The translations under genes and the position numbers were made by a program. The notes below the pieces were generated by a model. The model was not told the origin of the DNA, searched no databases, and saw nothing but the letters and a program-made list of their open reading frames with translations. Shown in pieces: positions 17,296 to 26,009 of a stretch of DNA of 64,000 nt (position 1 is the stretch's first letter; each line of letters starts with the position of its first letter). Source of the stretch: an uncultured Ignavibacteriota bacterium. GTDB lineage: Bacteria; Bacteroidota; Ignavibacteria; UBA10030; UBA8401. The DNA lies in NCBI GenBank assembly GCA_903884005.1, contig CAISDA010000083.1, forward strand, positions 62,001 through 126,000, written 5' to 3'.

Positions 17296-20196
17296 TTAAA
17301 ACTCGACGGTCGCCCCGAACTCGATGCGGCGGGGTTCGGAATACTGCGTTGCATCGATAAAATAATCATGAATGCTGTTGACATATTCCAACGAGCCCGA
17401 TCCCAGTGCGCGGCTCTCGCCATAGGTCTTCCCTGCGCGTCCGGTGTCTGTATAAACGCCTGTCTCGTTCAAGGTGTCGAATATGTTGGTGATCCGCAGG
17501 AACAACAGCAGCTTGATCGGATCGAACCGGAATGACTTGAACAGACGCATGTCCGTGTTGAAAAATTGCGGCTTCGTCTGGCTGTTGGTCAGGAACACCG
17601 TGACATCGCTGGAGACCTCGGGCGTATACGGTTGTCCCGAGCCATACATGGAGATGACGCTGCCGCCCCACGTGTCGGCGGAATAATTCAGGACCGCATT
17701 GAGCGTGTGGCGCTGATCCCACGACAACGGCGAGAGCTGCACTTCGGGAAGGCGTCCGCCGGCGACATCGTTGCGCGCCTGATTCGGATCGGATGCCGAA
17801 CCGCGTGCGATCTGGAATGTGTAATCGACGTTCAGCGACAATCCCTGCGAGAAGCGTTTCGAGAGCGACACGATGAAGCCGCGGATGAAGCCGAAATCGC
17901 TGTTCACGTACTTCGTATAGGTGCGCGAGGCGAACCCTCCACCGATCGGAATAGCATCGGCGCGTGAGCCGATGAGATTACGGACATCGCGAAGGTATGC
18001 CGTCACATCCACACCGAGATCCTCGGTCAATTGCTGCTGCAATCCGATCTCGCCGTTGATTGTCTGCTGTGGTGTCAGATCTGCGTTGCCCGTGGGCGAA
18101 CCGTTATGGTCGACGTTGCCGGTGCCCTGCCCCACCTTGAACTGCGGATTGGCATAGAGGCGCTCGAAGCTCGGAGCCTGAAAAAAGTGCCCGTATGAAA
18201 AATGGACCACGCCGCGATCGGTGATCGGGAACGATGCGCCGAAACGGGGACTGAGTTGTATCTTGACCGGCGCTTTCTTGAACCAGTACGCCCGCCGATC
18301 GGCAACGGTCTTCAACGGTTCGTTCGCGTCTTGAACGCCATTGCCATTGAGGTCGAAAAATTTATTGCTCTCCTTGGCGGGGTTGAAAATGTCTGGATCC
18401 TCGTCATCGGCCAGCACAACGCCATCCGGATCGAAATAATCGATGCGCACGCCGAGGTTGATGATCAGGTCCTTGAATTCCATCTTGTCCTGAATATAGG
18501 CCGACAATTCGAGAGGCTTGTGCTCGTAGCGGTCATGCTGTATCGAACTGTCCGGCAGAACCTGCGTCATGATGTACGGACTCGAACCCGGCGCTGTAAA
18601 TGCCGCCTGCGAACTGATGGGAACCAGATTAATATCCTCAAGGAACACCCGATGGTACCGCGATTCGAGGCCCACCTTAACGAAGTGTTCGTTCGTGACC
18701 TGGCTCGAGAGATCGAATTTTCCGAGCATCGTCGCCGTCGAACGGTAGAACCGGTTCAGATCCGTTCCCCCCGTCTTAAAGCTGTAGGGTGTCAGTGTGA
18801 TGTCTTTGATGTTCGGGTGGACATACCGCGGATCATTGGCGTCCTCATACAGATAATGCTTGAACGATTTGGCGAACATGGAACCGCCGAGCGTGTAGAA
18901 TGTTGAATTGCTGAGCGTGTGCGTGAACTGGAAAATTCCCGTATAGCTGCGCGTGTAATCCGTGCCTTTGCCATCGGGGTTATATTGGTATGCCCTGTCG
19001 TACGGCTGCTGGTCGAAATCTTCCTTGATGCCGGTGATGTTCAACTTCATCGTGGGGCTGATACGGAGGGACAATTTGCCCTGGAGGTAGAGTTTGCGGT
19101 TCCAGTTCATTGGCACCGTTTTGCCGTCCCCGGTGCCATGGTTATACATGGCTGTGTACGCCTTGTACGTAGAGTCGAAATTATGATTGCTCGCTGTCAA
19201 TAAACTCCTGACGACCAGCGAATCGATGCCGGGGTTTGAGCCAAGCACGTACGCCGTGGGTGTGCCGTTGATCACGGCGGCGGCCGCCACCGCATTCGGA
19301 TTGTATGTGCGTATGCCGTTGAAATATCCGCCGTAGTAAATGTCCCGGGCGTTCAGGAAGAACGATACGTCCTTGCCGCTCAACGGACCGCTGATGCTTG
19401 CCTCAAGGTCGCGGATGTTCGTGGGATTGAACGTCTTCAGGCCATTGATGCCCTTGAAAATTTCGTTGTGCGTGCTTAAAAAATCGCCCAGGTACGACGT
19501 GATGCTGCCGGAATATTTTTCCGCGCCTTCGCGCGTCGCGATATTGACAATGCCGGACATCGCCTGTCCGTATTCGGCATTGAACGCCCCGGAGAGCACC
19601 TGCAGTTCCTGCACCATGTTCGGGTTCACATCCACAACGCTCCCGCCGTCGTACGCATCGGTGACAGGGACGCCGTCTATCCAATAGGCGACTTCACCCT
19701 TGCGGCCGCCGCGAATGTTACCGCCCACGTTGCCCGCCTGGAGGTTGATCACCTGCTGGATTTCGGTAACCGGCAGCTGTTTGATATCGTCGCCACCCAC
19801 AACTGCGGTCGTGGAGGTGAGATCCTTCTGTATCATCGCGCGCTCTGCGGTGATGACGACCTCTTTGCCGATATCGATGACCGCTTCGGACAGTTTCATA
19901 TCCATGCGCGTCGTCAGATCGATATTGACTTTGATCTTGTCGTAGGTCACACTATTATATCCGACCGCCGACGCCCTCAGTGTATAGGAACCGGGAGGCA
20001 GATTATTGATAAAATAATTTCCGTCAAAATCCGTCGCCGCGCCATACGACGTTCCCACCAGCACGATTGTCACGCCGGGAAGCGCATCGCCTGACTTTGT
20101 CTCTGTTATTTTGCCGGCGATTTTTCCAGTCGTCCCGCCATAGAGCGCGGTCATCCCGAACGCTGCAAGAAGCAAGACTGTGTAGAGCTGTCTCAT
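17296..20196 (-). CDS. SusC/CirA-like TonB-dependent receptor
   Basis: A 966-residue outer membrane receptor. It has a signal peptide (1-20), a carboxypeptidase-regulatory-like domain about 22-105 (GKIAGKITETKSGDALPGVT, then DFDGNYFINNLPPGSYTL), a plug domain about 125-240 (IQQVINLQAGNV, EYGQAMSGIVNIATREG) and a beta-barrel ending in Phe (FGATVEF). The N-terminal regulatory-like domain is typical of SusC/RagA-type importers that bring oligosaccharides to the periplasm using TonB/ExbBD energy. GGAG lies 8 nt before ATG 20196. It is downstream of lacI (60-nt gap) and upstream of the 1263-residue gene. No SusD gene is present in the window, which is unusual for a glycan importer of this type. 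The substrate is inferred to be starch oligosaccharides from context only. Confidence 0.9.
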   Translation of the reverse strand: MRQLYTVLLLAAFGMTALYGGTTGKIAGKITETKSGDALPGVTIVLVGTSYGAATDFDGNYFINNLPPGSYTLRASAVGYNSVTYDKIKVNIDLTTRMDMKLSEAVIDIGKEVVITAERAMIQKDLTSTTAVVGGDDIKQLPVTEIQQVINLQAGNVGGNIRGGRKGEVAYWIDGVPVTDAYDGGSVVDVNPNMVQELQVLSGAFNAEYGQAMSGIVNIATREGAEKYSGSITSYLGDFLSTHNEIFKGINGLKTFNPTNIRDLEASISGPLSGKDVSFFLNARDIYYGGYFNGIRTYNPNAVAAAAVINGTPTAYVLGSNPGIDSLVVRSLLTASNHNFDSTYKAYTAMYNHGTGDGKTVPMNWNRKLYLQGKLSLRISPTMKLNITGIKEDFDQQPYDRAYQYNPDGKGTDYTRSYTGIFQFTHTLSNSTFYTLGGSMFAKSFKHYLYEDANDPRYVHPNIKDITLTPYSFKTGGTDLNRFYRSTATMLGKFDLSSQVTNEHFVKVGLESRYHRVFLEDINLVPISSQAAFTAPGSSPYIMTQVLPDSSIQHDRYEHKPLELSAYIQDKMEFKDLIINLGVRIDYFDPDGVVLADDEDPDIFNPAKESNKFFDLNGNGVQDANEPLKTVADRRAYWFKKAPVKIQLSPRFGASFPITDRGVVHFSYGHFFQAPSFERLYANPQFKVGQGTGNVDHNGSPTGNADLTPQQTINGEIGLQQQLTEDLGVDVTAYLRDVRNLIGSRADAIPIGGGFASRTYTKYVNSDFGFIRGFIVSLSKRFSQGLSLNVDYTFQIARGSASDPNQARNDVAGGRLPEVQLSPLSWDQRHTLNAVLNYSADTWGGSVISMYGSGQPYTPEVSSDVTVFLTNSQTKPQFFNTDMRLFKSFRFDPIKLLLFLRITNIFDTLNETGVYTDTGRAGKTYGESRALGSGSLEYVNSIHDYFIDATQYSEPRRIEFGATVEF

Positions 20197-20256
20197 AAAA
20201 TGTACTCCAATGGATGAGTAGTGTGTGTAATCATGTGTGCAAAACCGTGCGTACCG

Positions 20257-21309
20257 TTATGTCGTTTGTACTTGTGCGTCGTCAAATTGTGAATATTCTT
20301 TATTGCCGCCGCAGGTCTCGCGGATCACGAGCGCCGGCGTAAAACTTTCGAGCGCCGGCGGTTCGGCAGGAAACTGTATGCGGTGTATGATCTTGCGTAT
20401 GGCGAGCTCGCCCATTTCATACATCGGCTGATGCATCGTCGTGAGGTGAAAATGTTTCGCCAGTTCAATATCGTCGTAGCTGACAACGGCGATGTCGCCG
20501 GGAGCACGCAGTCCGCGCTCTTCCATCGCGCTTAAGACGCCGATCGCCTGCACGTCGCTCGAAACGAAAACGGCAGTCGGCCGCGGCATTCCCCGTTCGA
20601 GCAACTCCTTCATTGCATTGTATCCGGCATTTTTATTGAACCCGTCCTGTTTGTCGTTATCGCTGGACACAATGCAGCGGTCGGAAAATTCATGGCCGCT
20701 CTCTTGCAGTGCGTCTTTGAATCCCCTGCACCGCTCCTGCGCCGGAAAGCTCCGCATGCTGGCGTTGATCATGCCGATCCGTGTGTGCCCAAGGCGGATG
20801 AGGTGTTGTGTGGCATGGAAAGCGCCCTCGTAATTCTTGACGCGGATGGAATCGAATTCGGGACGGTAGGTATCGAGCAGGACAACGGGTATTTTGTGTT
20901 CGAGAATTTGCCTGGTGTGTTTATCGGACAATGCCATCGAGACGAAGATCATGCCGTCGACGCGTCCCTTTTTCATTCCGCGCAGCAAAAAATCGTCGAC
21001 TTGTTCCGTGTTATTGACGCCGTGAAGCAGAATATCATATCCTGTTTCAGCGAGCGTATCCTGCATGCCCTTGAGCACTTCGATTGAAAAATAATTTGTA
21101 AAAAATGGCATGACGACCGAGAGCGTATACGCGTGCTTCCGCGCAAGCGCCTGGGCCGAGGCGTGCGGCTGGTAATGCATCTTTTCTGCGATAGCCAGGA
21201 TCCGGATGCGTGTGTCGTCTGAGACGTTCGGACGATTATTGAAAACACGGGAAACGGTTCCAATGCCTACATGTGCTTCGCGTGCTATGTCGTAAATGGT
21301 AACCGGCAA
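20257..21309 (-). CDS. LacI-family transcriptional regulator of the starch locus
   Basis: A 350-residue LacI/GalR regulator. The N-terminal helix-turn-helix is complete (TIYDIAREAHVGIGTVSRVF, then NNRPNVSDDTRIRI and the hinge helix region ASAQALARK), followed by a periplasmic-binding-protein-type sugar domain with the family's usual length. It starts at TTG 21309 with no good Shine-Dalgarno. Two copies of TGGAAGGGTTTCCA, the palindromic type bound by LacI-family proteins, lie 32-45 and 119-132 nt upstream of the start, so autoregulation is likely. Inferred role: maltodextrin-responsive control of the downstream receptor operon. The effector cannot be read from sequence. Confidence 0.9.
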   Translation of the reverse strand: MPVTIYDIAREAHVGIGTVSRVFNNRPNVSDDTRIRILAIAEKMHYQPHASAQALARKHAYTLSVVMPFFTNYFSIEVLKGMQDTLAETGYDILLHGVNNTEQVDDFLLRGMKKGRVDGMIFVSMALSDKHTRQILEHKIPVVLLDTYRPEFDSIRVKNYEGAFHATQHLIRLGHTRIGMINASMRSFPAQERCRGFKDALQESGHEFSDRCIVSSDNDKQDGFNKNAGYNAMKELLERGMPRPTAVFVSSDVQAIGVLSAMEERGLRAPGDIAVVSYDDIELAKHFHLTTMHQPMYEMGELAIRKIIHRIQFPAEPPALESFTPALVIRETCGGNKEYSQFDDAQVQTT

Positions 21310-21340
21310 TTTAAAATAGAGTCAATAATAAATAATCGCT

Positions 21341-21354
21341 TGGAAGGGTTTCCA
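21341..21354. promoter_or_regulatory. LacI-type operator, copy 1
   Basis: TGGAAGGGTTTCCA, inside the longer near-palindrome TTGGAAGGGTTTCCAA. The outer five base pairs are perfectly symmetric; the centre is degenerate, as in many LacI/CcpA/MalR-type sites. It is 32 nt upstream of the lacI start, where bound protein would block lacI transcription. Confidence 0.65.
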
Positions 21355-21427
21355 AACAAACGGCACATTGTCTACCACAATGTTGCGATACTGGTGTAAC
21401 TGCCAAGCGTAAGTAGAGTTTCAGGCG

Positions 21428-21441
21428 TGGAAGGGTTTCCA
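21428..21441. promoter_or_regulatory. LacI-type operator, copy 2
   Basis: An exact repeat of the same 14-mer TGGAAGGGTTTCCA, 87 bp from the first copy. Paired sites at this spacing are compatible with looping or with control of both divergent promoters, lacI to the left and serA-like to the right. Confidence 0.65.
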
Positions 21442-21515
21442 TGAAAATAGACGAAATTGTGCTCAGAGTCAAGTTTAAAATGTATCATATTTTTTTCCCT
21501 TTATTCCGGTGCTTA

Positions 21516-21546
21516 TTGACACTCTCCTCTTTCATGCTTACTTTTG
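21516..21546 (+). promoter_or_regulatory. Putative promoter of the SerA-like gene
   Basis: TTGACA (21516-21521) followed after 17 nt by TACTTTTG (21539-21546). The second element matches the Bacteroidota -7 consensus TAnnTTTG exactly, and TTG lies 20 nt before it as that consensus requires. The site is 29 nt upstream of the ATG at 21575. Confidence 0.6.
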
Positions 21547-21574
21547 TGCTACACATTTTTTCCAGGAGCGTAGT

Positions 21575-22780
21575 ATGAAAGTGTTTATTGCAGATTCTCT
21601 TCCACAACACTACATCGATGCGATCGGTTCCCTCGGCGTCAGCGTCCAGTACGCTCCCCAGGTGAAGTCCGAAGATCTGGCCTCGGCAATCGGCGACACC
21701 GGGATCCTCGTTGTTCGGTCAACAGAGGTCCCTGCCGACTGCATTGCAACGGCAACGAATCTTTCACTCATCATCAGGGCCGGCGCCGGAGTCAACACCA
21801 TAGACATGAAGGCGGCAAACTCCCGCGGCATCTATGTGTCCAATTGTCCCGGAAAGAATTCGATCGCCGTTGCCGAACTGACGCTGGGCCTCCTCCTGGC
21901 GATGGACAGGCGCATTGTCGAAAATGTGACCGACCTCCGTGCCGGCACATGGAACAAAACAGAATATTCCAAATCCGACGGACTGTTCGGAAAAACAATG
22001 GGCGTCATCGGCGTGGGACAGATCGGCAAGGAAGTCATTGCCCGGGCGCATGCGTTCGGACTCCGTGTGATCGCCTGGAGCCGCTCGCTCACTCCCGAAA
22101 AAGCGGATGTGCTTGAAGCGGATTTCGCTCCGTCGATCGCAACGCTTGTTCCCCAATGCGACATTCTCTCGATCCATCTCGCGCTGACACCCGAAACAAC
22201 CTCGATCATCAGCCGGGACGTCATCACAACGATGAAGCGTGGCGCCATCGTGCTCAATACGTCGCGATGGGAAACCGTCGATGAAGATGCGCTCTATGAA
22301 GCGGCTGCCGCAGGAAAGATCCGCGTCGGCACCGACGTGTTTTCAGGCGAACCCGAAGGCGCATCCTCGGTCTTCGCCAACAAGCTCTGCATGCTCCCGA
22401 ATGTGTACGGCACTCATCATATCGGCGCATCGACCGAACAGGCGCAGAACGCGGTCGCCGCGGAGGTCGTCGCCATCATCAAGGAGTACAAAGAACTCGG
22501 CACCGTGCGCAACTGGGTCAACCGCGCCAAGACGACTGCGGCGAAATGGCAGCTGCTCGTCCGGCATTACGATAAGCCCGGCGTGCTCGCCAACGTGCTC
22601 GAAGAATTAAAGTCGGCCCATATCAATGTGCAAGAGATCGAAAATGTGATCTTCGAAGGCCAGCAGACTGCCTGCTGCACACTGCGCCTCGATGCCGAAC
22701 CGTCTGCCGATGTCGTGACCCGCATTCAAAACAAAAACGATGAAGTGATCCAGGTATCGCTGGTGGCGCTCAAACGGTAA
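21575..22780 (+). CDS. serA: D-3-phosphoglycerate dehydrogenase-like protein with ACT domain
   Basis: A 401-residue D-isomer-specific 2-hydroxyacid dehydrogenase. Rossmann motif GVIGVGQIGKEV; catalytic Arg in NTSRWETVDE, Glu in VFSGEPEG and His in GTHHIGAS; C-terminal ACT domain (LLVRHYDKPGVLANVLEEL). This matches short SerA, which oxidises 3-phosphoglycerate to 3-phosphohydroxypyruvate at the start of serine synthesis, with the ACT domain as possible serine sensor. Start at ATG 21575: AGGAG lies 6 nt upstream, and the longer frame from 21509 lacks a site. After the catalytic Arg the usual Gly is Trp, so another 2-hydroxyacid substrate is possible. It is divergent from lacI. Confidence 0.82.
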   Translation: MKVFIADSLPQHYIDAIGSLGVSVQYAPQVKSEDLASAIGDTGILVVRSTEVPADCIATATNLSLIIRAGAGVNTIDMKAANSRGIYVSNCPGKNSIAVAELTLGLLLAMDRRIVENVTDLRAGTWNKTEYSKSDGLFGKTMGVIGVGQIGKEVIARAHAFGLRVIAWSRSLTPEKADVLEADFAPSIATLVPQCDILSIHLALTPETTSIISRDVITTMKRGAIVLNTSRWETVDEDALYEAAAAGKIRVGTDVFSGEPEGASSVFANKLCMLPNVYGTHHIGASTEQAQNAVAAEVVAIIKEYKELGTVRNWVNRAKTTAAKWQLLVRHYDKPGVLANVLEELKSAHINVQEIENVIFEGQQTACCTLRLDAEPSADVVTRIQNKNDEVIQVSLVALKR

Positions 22781-22788
22781 TTATTTGT

Positions 22789-22990
22789 AACTCAGCGTAC
22801 TCTATCCTCCAAGTCATTCTGAAGGAGCTCGAGCGACTGAAGAATCTAGCCGGATGCCAACACGATGCAAGATTCTTCGCTTGCGCTCAGAATGACAGAG
22901 TGCGTATGTCATATGCAGGAAGATTCTTGACCTTGGTCAAGATGCCTTACCTCAGGATGACGATGATGTTGGTGCAATCTGAGTAGTAAC
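22789..22990. repeat. Hairpin-forming dispersed repeat, copy 1
   Basis: The core inverted arms are 22813-22847 (starting GTCATTCTGAAGGAGCTCG) and 22870-22897 (ending CTCAGAATGACA). They belong to the GTCATTCTGAG...GAAGAATCT class of REP-like repeats seen scattered in many bacterial genomes. A second half-arm (AAGATTCTTGACC...CAGGATGAC) follows at about 22920-22962. The ends GTAACTCAG and CTGAGTAGTAAC are roughly inverted. It fills the gap between serA and the GWxTD gene. Confidence 0.7.
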
Positions 22991-23014
22991 GTTTTTTTAA
23001 CGAAGGGATTTTCT

Positions 23015-24346
23015 ATGACGGCACAGAAAAGAATTGCGGTGACACTCTATTTTATTACCGCTCTTCTGACAGTCTCCGCCTCTGCACAACCCGCCGATCG
23101 CAGGCCGGAGTCCCGCGTGCAGGACGACATTGTCTCTTTTGAGGCGTTCTTTCGCTCAGTCCAACCGGATTCCGCCACCGTCGACATACTCTTCCGATTC
23201 CGGCGCGATTTTTTTGTCTTTGCACGCGAACCCGGCGCTCTCACATTTAGCGCAACGGGCGAGGTCACTGTTGAAATCCTGGATTCGACAGACAATTCCA
23301 TCTCGCGTCACATCGAGTCGATCACGCTTTCTTCGAACGATAATTCACCGGTGTTCCTGCGGCAGCAATCGTGGCAAGGCTTGGCAACATTTCGCCTGCC
23401 CCGGGGCCGCATGACGGCCCTCTGTGTGCTGACGGACAAGGAATCGGCGCAAAAACAATTCCAAGTCCGCCTGCCGCTCATCGCGCACCGCCTGATCGCA
23501 GCGGCGTCGTCACCGCTTCTGGTTCGATCGTTCGATTCGGCAACCGGCCTTATTCCCTGCAATGTGGGAGGCAGCGCGTTGTTCAACAGCCCCCTCTACC
23601 TCGTCACTGCCGTCAGGCCAATTACTCGGCGGGCAACGGCCACGTATTCGCTGACGCGGAACCTCTATGACGGAGAGGAACACTCGGTGTTCCAGAAAGA
23701 TACGACCGTGTCTGTGACCGTGCTGCGCGGCAGGAGGCTCGTTCCCGGGCTCGATTCGAATCACGCGGTGGTCTATGCATTCGCCCCCGATTCGCTCCAA
23801 AGCATTGCCGTGCTGAAACTGCCGGGTGAACAATTGCCGCAGGGGCGCTATGACCTCCGCCTTCGGTTCGATGACGCAGACACCAACTCGCTCCGCTTAA
23901 GTTTTGGCGTGCGCTGGATTGATATGCCTCAGTCGCTGCGCGACCTGGATTTTGCCACTGCCGCCATGAAATGCATCACAACCGACGACGAGTTCGACCG
24001 GCTCAGAAGCGGCCGGCACGCGTTGCGCGTCCAGGCATTCGACGATTTTTGGAAGAACCAGGATCCGACACCCGCGACCGCCTACAATGAACGGCTCGCC
24101 GAATACTTCCGCCGGGTCGATTATGCATACGTGACGTTCCGGACTTTAAAAGAAGAAAACGGCATCGTCACGGACAGAGGACGTATCTATATCCTCTACG
24201 GCGCTCCATCGGCAAAAGACCGTCTCTTGTCGCCGGACAACGGCCCACGGGAAGTATGGCAGTACGCATCGCTGAAGAAAATATTCACGTTCGAAGATAC
24301 AAGCAGACAAGGGAATTACAAACTCATTCAAACGGACACTCAATGA
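23015..24346 (+). CDS. GWxTD domain-containing secreted protein
   Basis: A 443-residue protein with an N-terminal signal peptide (about 1-24, ending SASA). The C-terminal part has the GWxTD domain, here with the sequence NGIVTDRGRIYILYG near residues 385-400, followed by REVWQY; Trp of the name-giving motif is replaced. Such proteins are common in FCB and Acidobacteria genomes, often exported, and have no established function. AAGGGA lies upstream of ATG 23015. Its stop codon overlaps the pdxA start by four bases (ATGA at 24343-24346), so translation of the two is probably coupled. Confidence 0.82.
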   Translation: MTAQKRIAVTLYFITALLTVSASAQPADRRPESRVQDDIVSFEAFFRSVQPDSATVDILFRFRRDFFVFAREPGALTFSATGEVTVEILDSTDNSISRHIESITLSSNDNSPVFLRQQSWQGLATFRLPRGRMTALCVLTDKESAQKQFQVRLPLIAHRLIAAASSPLLVRSFDSATGLIPCNVGGSALFNSPLYLVTAVRPITRRATATYSLTRNLYDGEEHSVFQKDTTVSVTVLRGRRLVPGLDSNHAVVYAFAPDSLQSIAVLKLPGEQLPQGRYDLRLRFDDADTNSLRLSFGVRWIDMPQSLRDLDFATAAMKCITTDDEFDRLRSGRHALRVQAFDDFWKNQDPTPATAYNERLAEYFRRVDYAYVTFRTLKEENGIVTDRGRIYILYGAPSAKDRLLSPDNGPREVWQYASLKKIFTFEDTSRQGNYKLIQTDTQ

Positions 24347-25338
24347 AATCCACTTTAGCCCTCACGATCGGAGATTTTAACGGTATCGGTCCCGAGATCA
24401 TTCTGAAAAGCATCACACATTCATCATTCGACAAAAACATCCAACCCATTCTCATCGGCTCCATTGAGGTCTTCGAGTACTATGCGCGGCGTCTGAAACT
24501 TCCGCTCACATTTGAACCGGTCCAGGCAGTTCCCTCCAAGTTTTCATCGTCCGCCATTCCGGTCATCGACACATTTCCCGTCACCGCGAAAAATATTCAG
24601 GCCGGTAAAATAGCGCCCGATGCCGGCAAGTGCGCCGGCACGGCGATAGAACGCGCGGCGCAGCTCTGTTCGAAGAACAGCGTCGATGCGATGGTGACCG
24701 CCCCGATTTCGAAAGAAGCGCTCCACTATGCCGGCTATAATTTTCCCGGACAAACAGAGATGCTCGCATTGCTCAGCCGCTCGCAAAAAGTGACGATGAT
24801 GCTCGTCGCAAAATCGTTCCGCGTCGGACTGGCAACGATCCATCTGCCGATCTCTGAAGTCGCACAGAATATTTTCCAGGAACGCATCACCGAAAAAATC
24901 GAAACACTCGACGAATCGCTCAAGCGCGATTTCGGCATTGAATCGCCGTCGATCGCGGTGCTCGGGTTGAATCCCCATGCTGGCGAAAACGGTTCCATCG
25001 GCAAGGAAGAAAAGGAGATCATCGCACCGGCTATCGCCAAGATGCGCCTCAAAGGCATCACTGTCGAGGGGCCCTTTGCGGCGGACGGATTCTTCGGAAC
25101 GAAGCGCGAAAAAAAATTCGACGCGGTGCTCGCCATGTATCACGACCAGGGACTCATCCCATTGAAGATGAGCGGATTCCATGACGGCGTGAATTTTTCG
25201 GCCGGACTGAAGATCGTCCGCACCTCGCCCGATCACGGCACGGCGTTCGACTTGGCGGGAAAAGGGAAAGCAAATCCGCAGAGCATGCTTGCCGCCATCA
25301 ACCTGGCATGCGCCATCAGCCTCAACAGAAAGAAATAA
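24343..25338 (+). CDS. pdxA: 4-hydroxythreonine-4-phosphate dehydrogenase
   Basis: A 331-residue PdxA, which makes the substrate for PdxJ in pyridoxal phosphate synthesis. Family motifs: TIGDFNGIGPEI, MVTAPISKEAL, LGLNPHAGENG, MYHDQGLIPLK and RTSPDHGTAFD. Two metal-ligand His are present (ATIHLPI and MYHDQG), but the first ligand position, His in PGHTE of the E. coli enzyme, is Gln here (PGQTEM). Start at ATG 24343, where homologues begin and where it overlaps the GWxTD stop; the longer frame runs inside the upstream gene. It is followed by ftsE after 4 nt. Confidence 0.93.
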   Translation: MKSTLALTIGDFNGIGPEIILKSITHSSFDKNIQPILIGSIEVFEYYARRLKLPLTFEPVQAVPSKFSSSAIPVIDTFPVTAKNIQAGKIAPDAGKCAGTAIERAAQLCSKNSVDAMVTAPISKEALHYAGYNFPGQTEMLALLSRSQKVTMMLVAKSFRVGLATIHLPISEVAQNIFQERITEKIETLDESLKRDFGIESPSIAVLGLNPHAGENGSIGKEEKEIIAPAIAKMRLKGITVEGPFAADGFFGTKREKKFDAVLAMYHDQGLIPLKMSGFHDGVNFSAGLKIVRTSPDHGTAFDLAGKGKANPQSMLAAINLACAISLNRKK

Positions 25339-25342
25339 TCGC

Positions 25343-26008
25343 ATGGTCCAACTTTATAATGTCGGCATTTCGTTCGACAAGCACAGTGTCTTGGAGGGTG
25401 TGTCGCTGGATGTCGCTCCGGGAGAATTTGTCTCGATCGTGGGGGCATCGGGCACGGGGAAAAGCACGCTGCTGCGGCTGCTCTATATGGATCTGATGCC
25501 GGGCAAGGGACTGGTCCGCGTCGGATCGTTTTCGTCCGACACGATCCGGAAAAAACAAGTTCCCCTGCTGCGGAGACGATTGGGTATCGTGTTCCAGGAT
25601 TTTAAATTGTTGGAGGATCGATCGGCATTCGAGAATGTTGCATTCGCACTGCAGGTGACCGGAGCCAAGAGTGCCGACATCACAAAAAAAGTGATGACGG
25701 TGATGGGACGTGTAGGACTCAACCATCGGCGCAATGCGATGCCCCATCAGCTCTCGGGCGGCGAACAACAGCGCGTGGCCATTGCGCGCGCGCTGGTGAA
25801 CGAGCCCTTCCTGCTCTTGGCCGACGAACCGACCGGCAACCTGGATCCGGTGACCGCACACGACATCCTGCAGCTCCTGATAAACATCAATACACAGGGG
25901 ACTGCCGTGATTATGACCACGCATAATTATGATCTGGTACGGAAGGCGCCGGGCAGGATCATTCAATTGAAGGACAGAACGGCAGCGGAAGTGCAGCTGA
26001 AATCGTGA
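25343..26008 (+). CDS. ftsE: Cell division ABC ATPase FtsE
   Basis: A 221-residue ABC ATPase. Walker [10 protein letters not shown], signature [15 protein letters not shown], Walker [14 protein letters not shown]-loop MTTHN. Length and the [14 protein letters not shown] segment fit FtsE, the ATPase that with FtsX regulates peptidoglycan hydrolases at the divisome. No ftsX follows; the plus-strand run ends here at a palindrome facing the nfu gene. A lipoprotein-export type (LolD) ATPase is the main alternative. Start at ATG 25343, 4 nt after pdxA. Confidence 0.82.
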   Translation: MVQLYNVGISFDKHSVLEGVSLDVAPGEFVSIVGASGTGKSTLLRLLYMDLMPGKGLVRVGSFSSDTIRKKQVPLLRRRLGIVFQDFKLLEDRSAFENVAFALQVTGAKSADITKKVMTVMGRVGLNHRRNAMPHQLSGGEQQRVAIARALVNEPFLLLADEPTGNLDPVTAHDILQLLININTQGTAVIMTTHNYDLVRKAPGRIIQLKDRTAAEVQLKS

Positions 26009-26009
26009 A

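Noticed and set aside
22813-22897. CRISPR-like repeat arrangement
   Set aside because: Arms are inverted, not direct, and no regular spacer array exists; it is a hairpin repeat.
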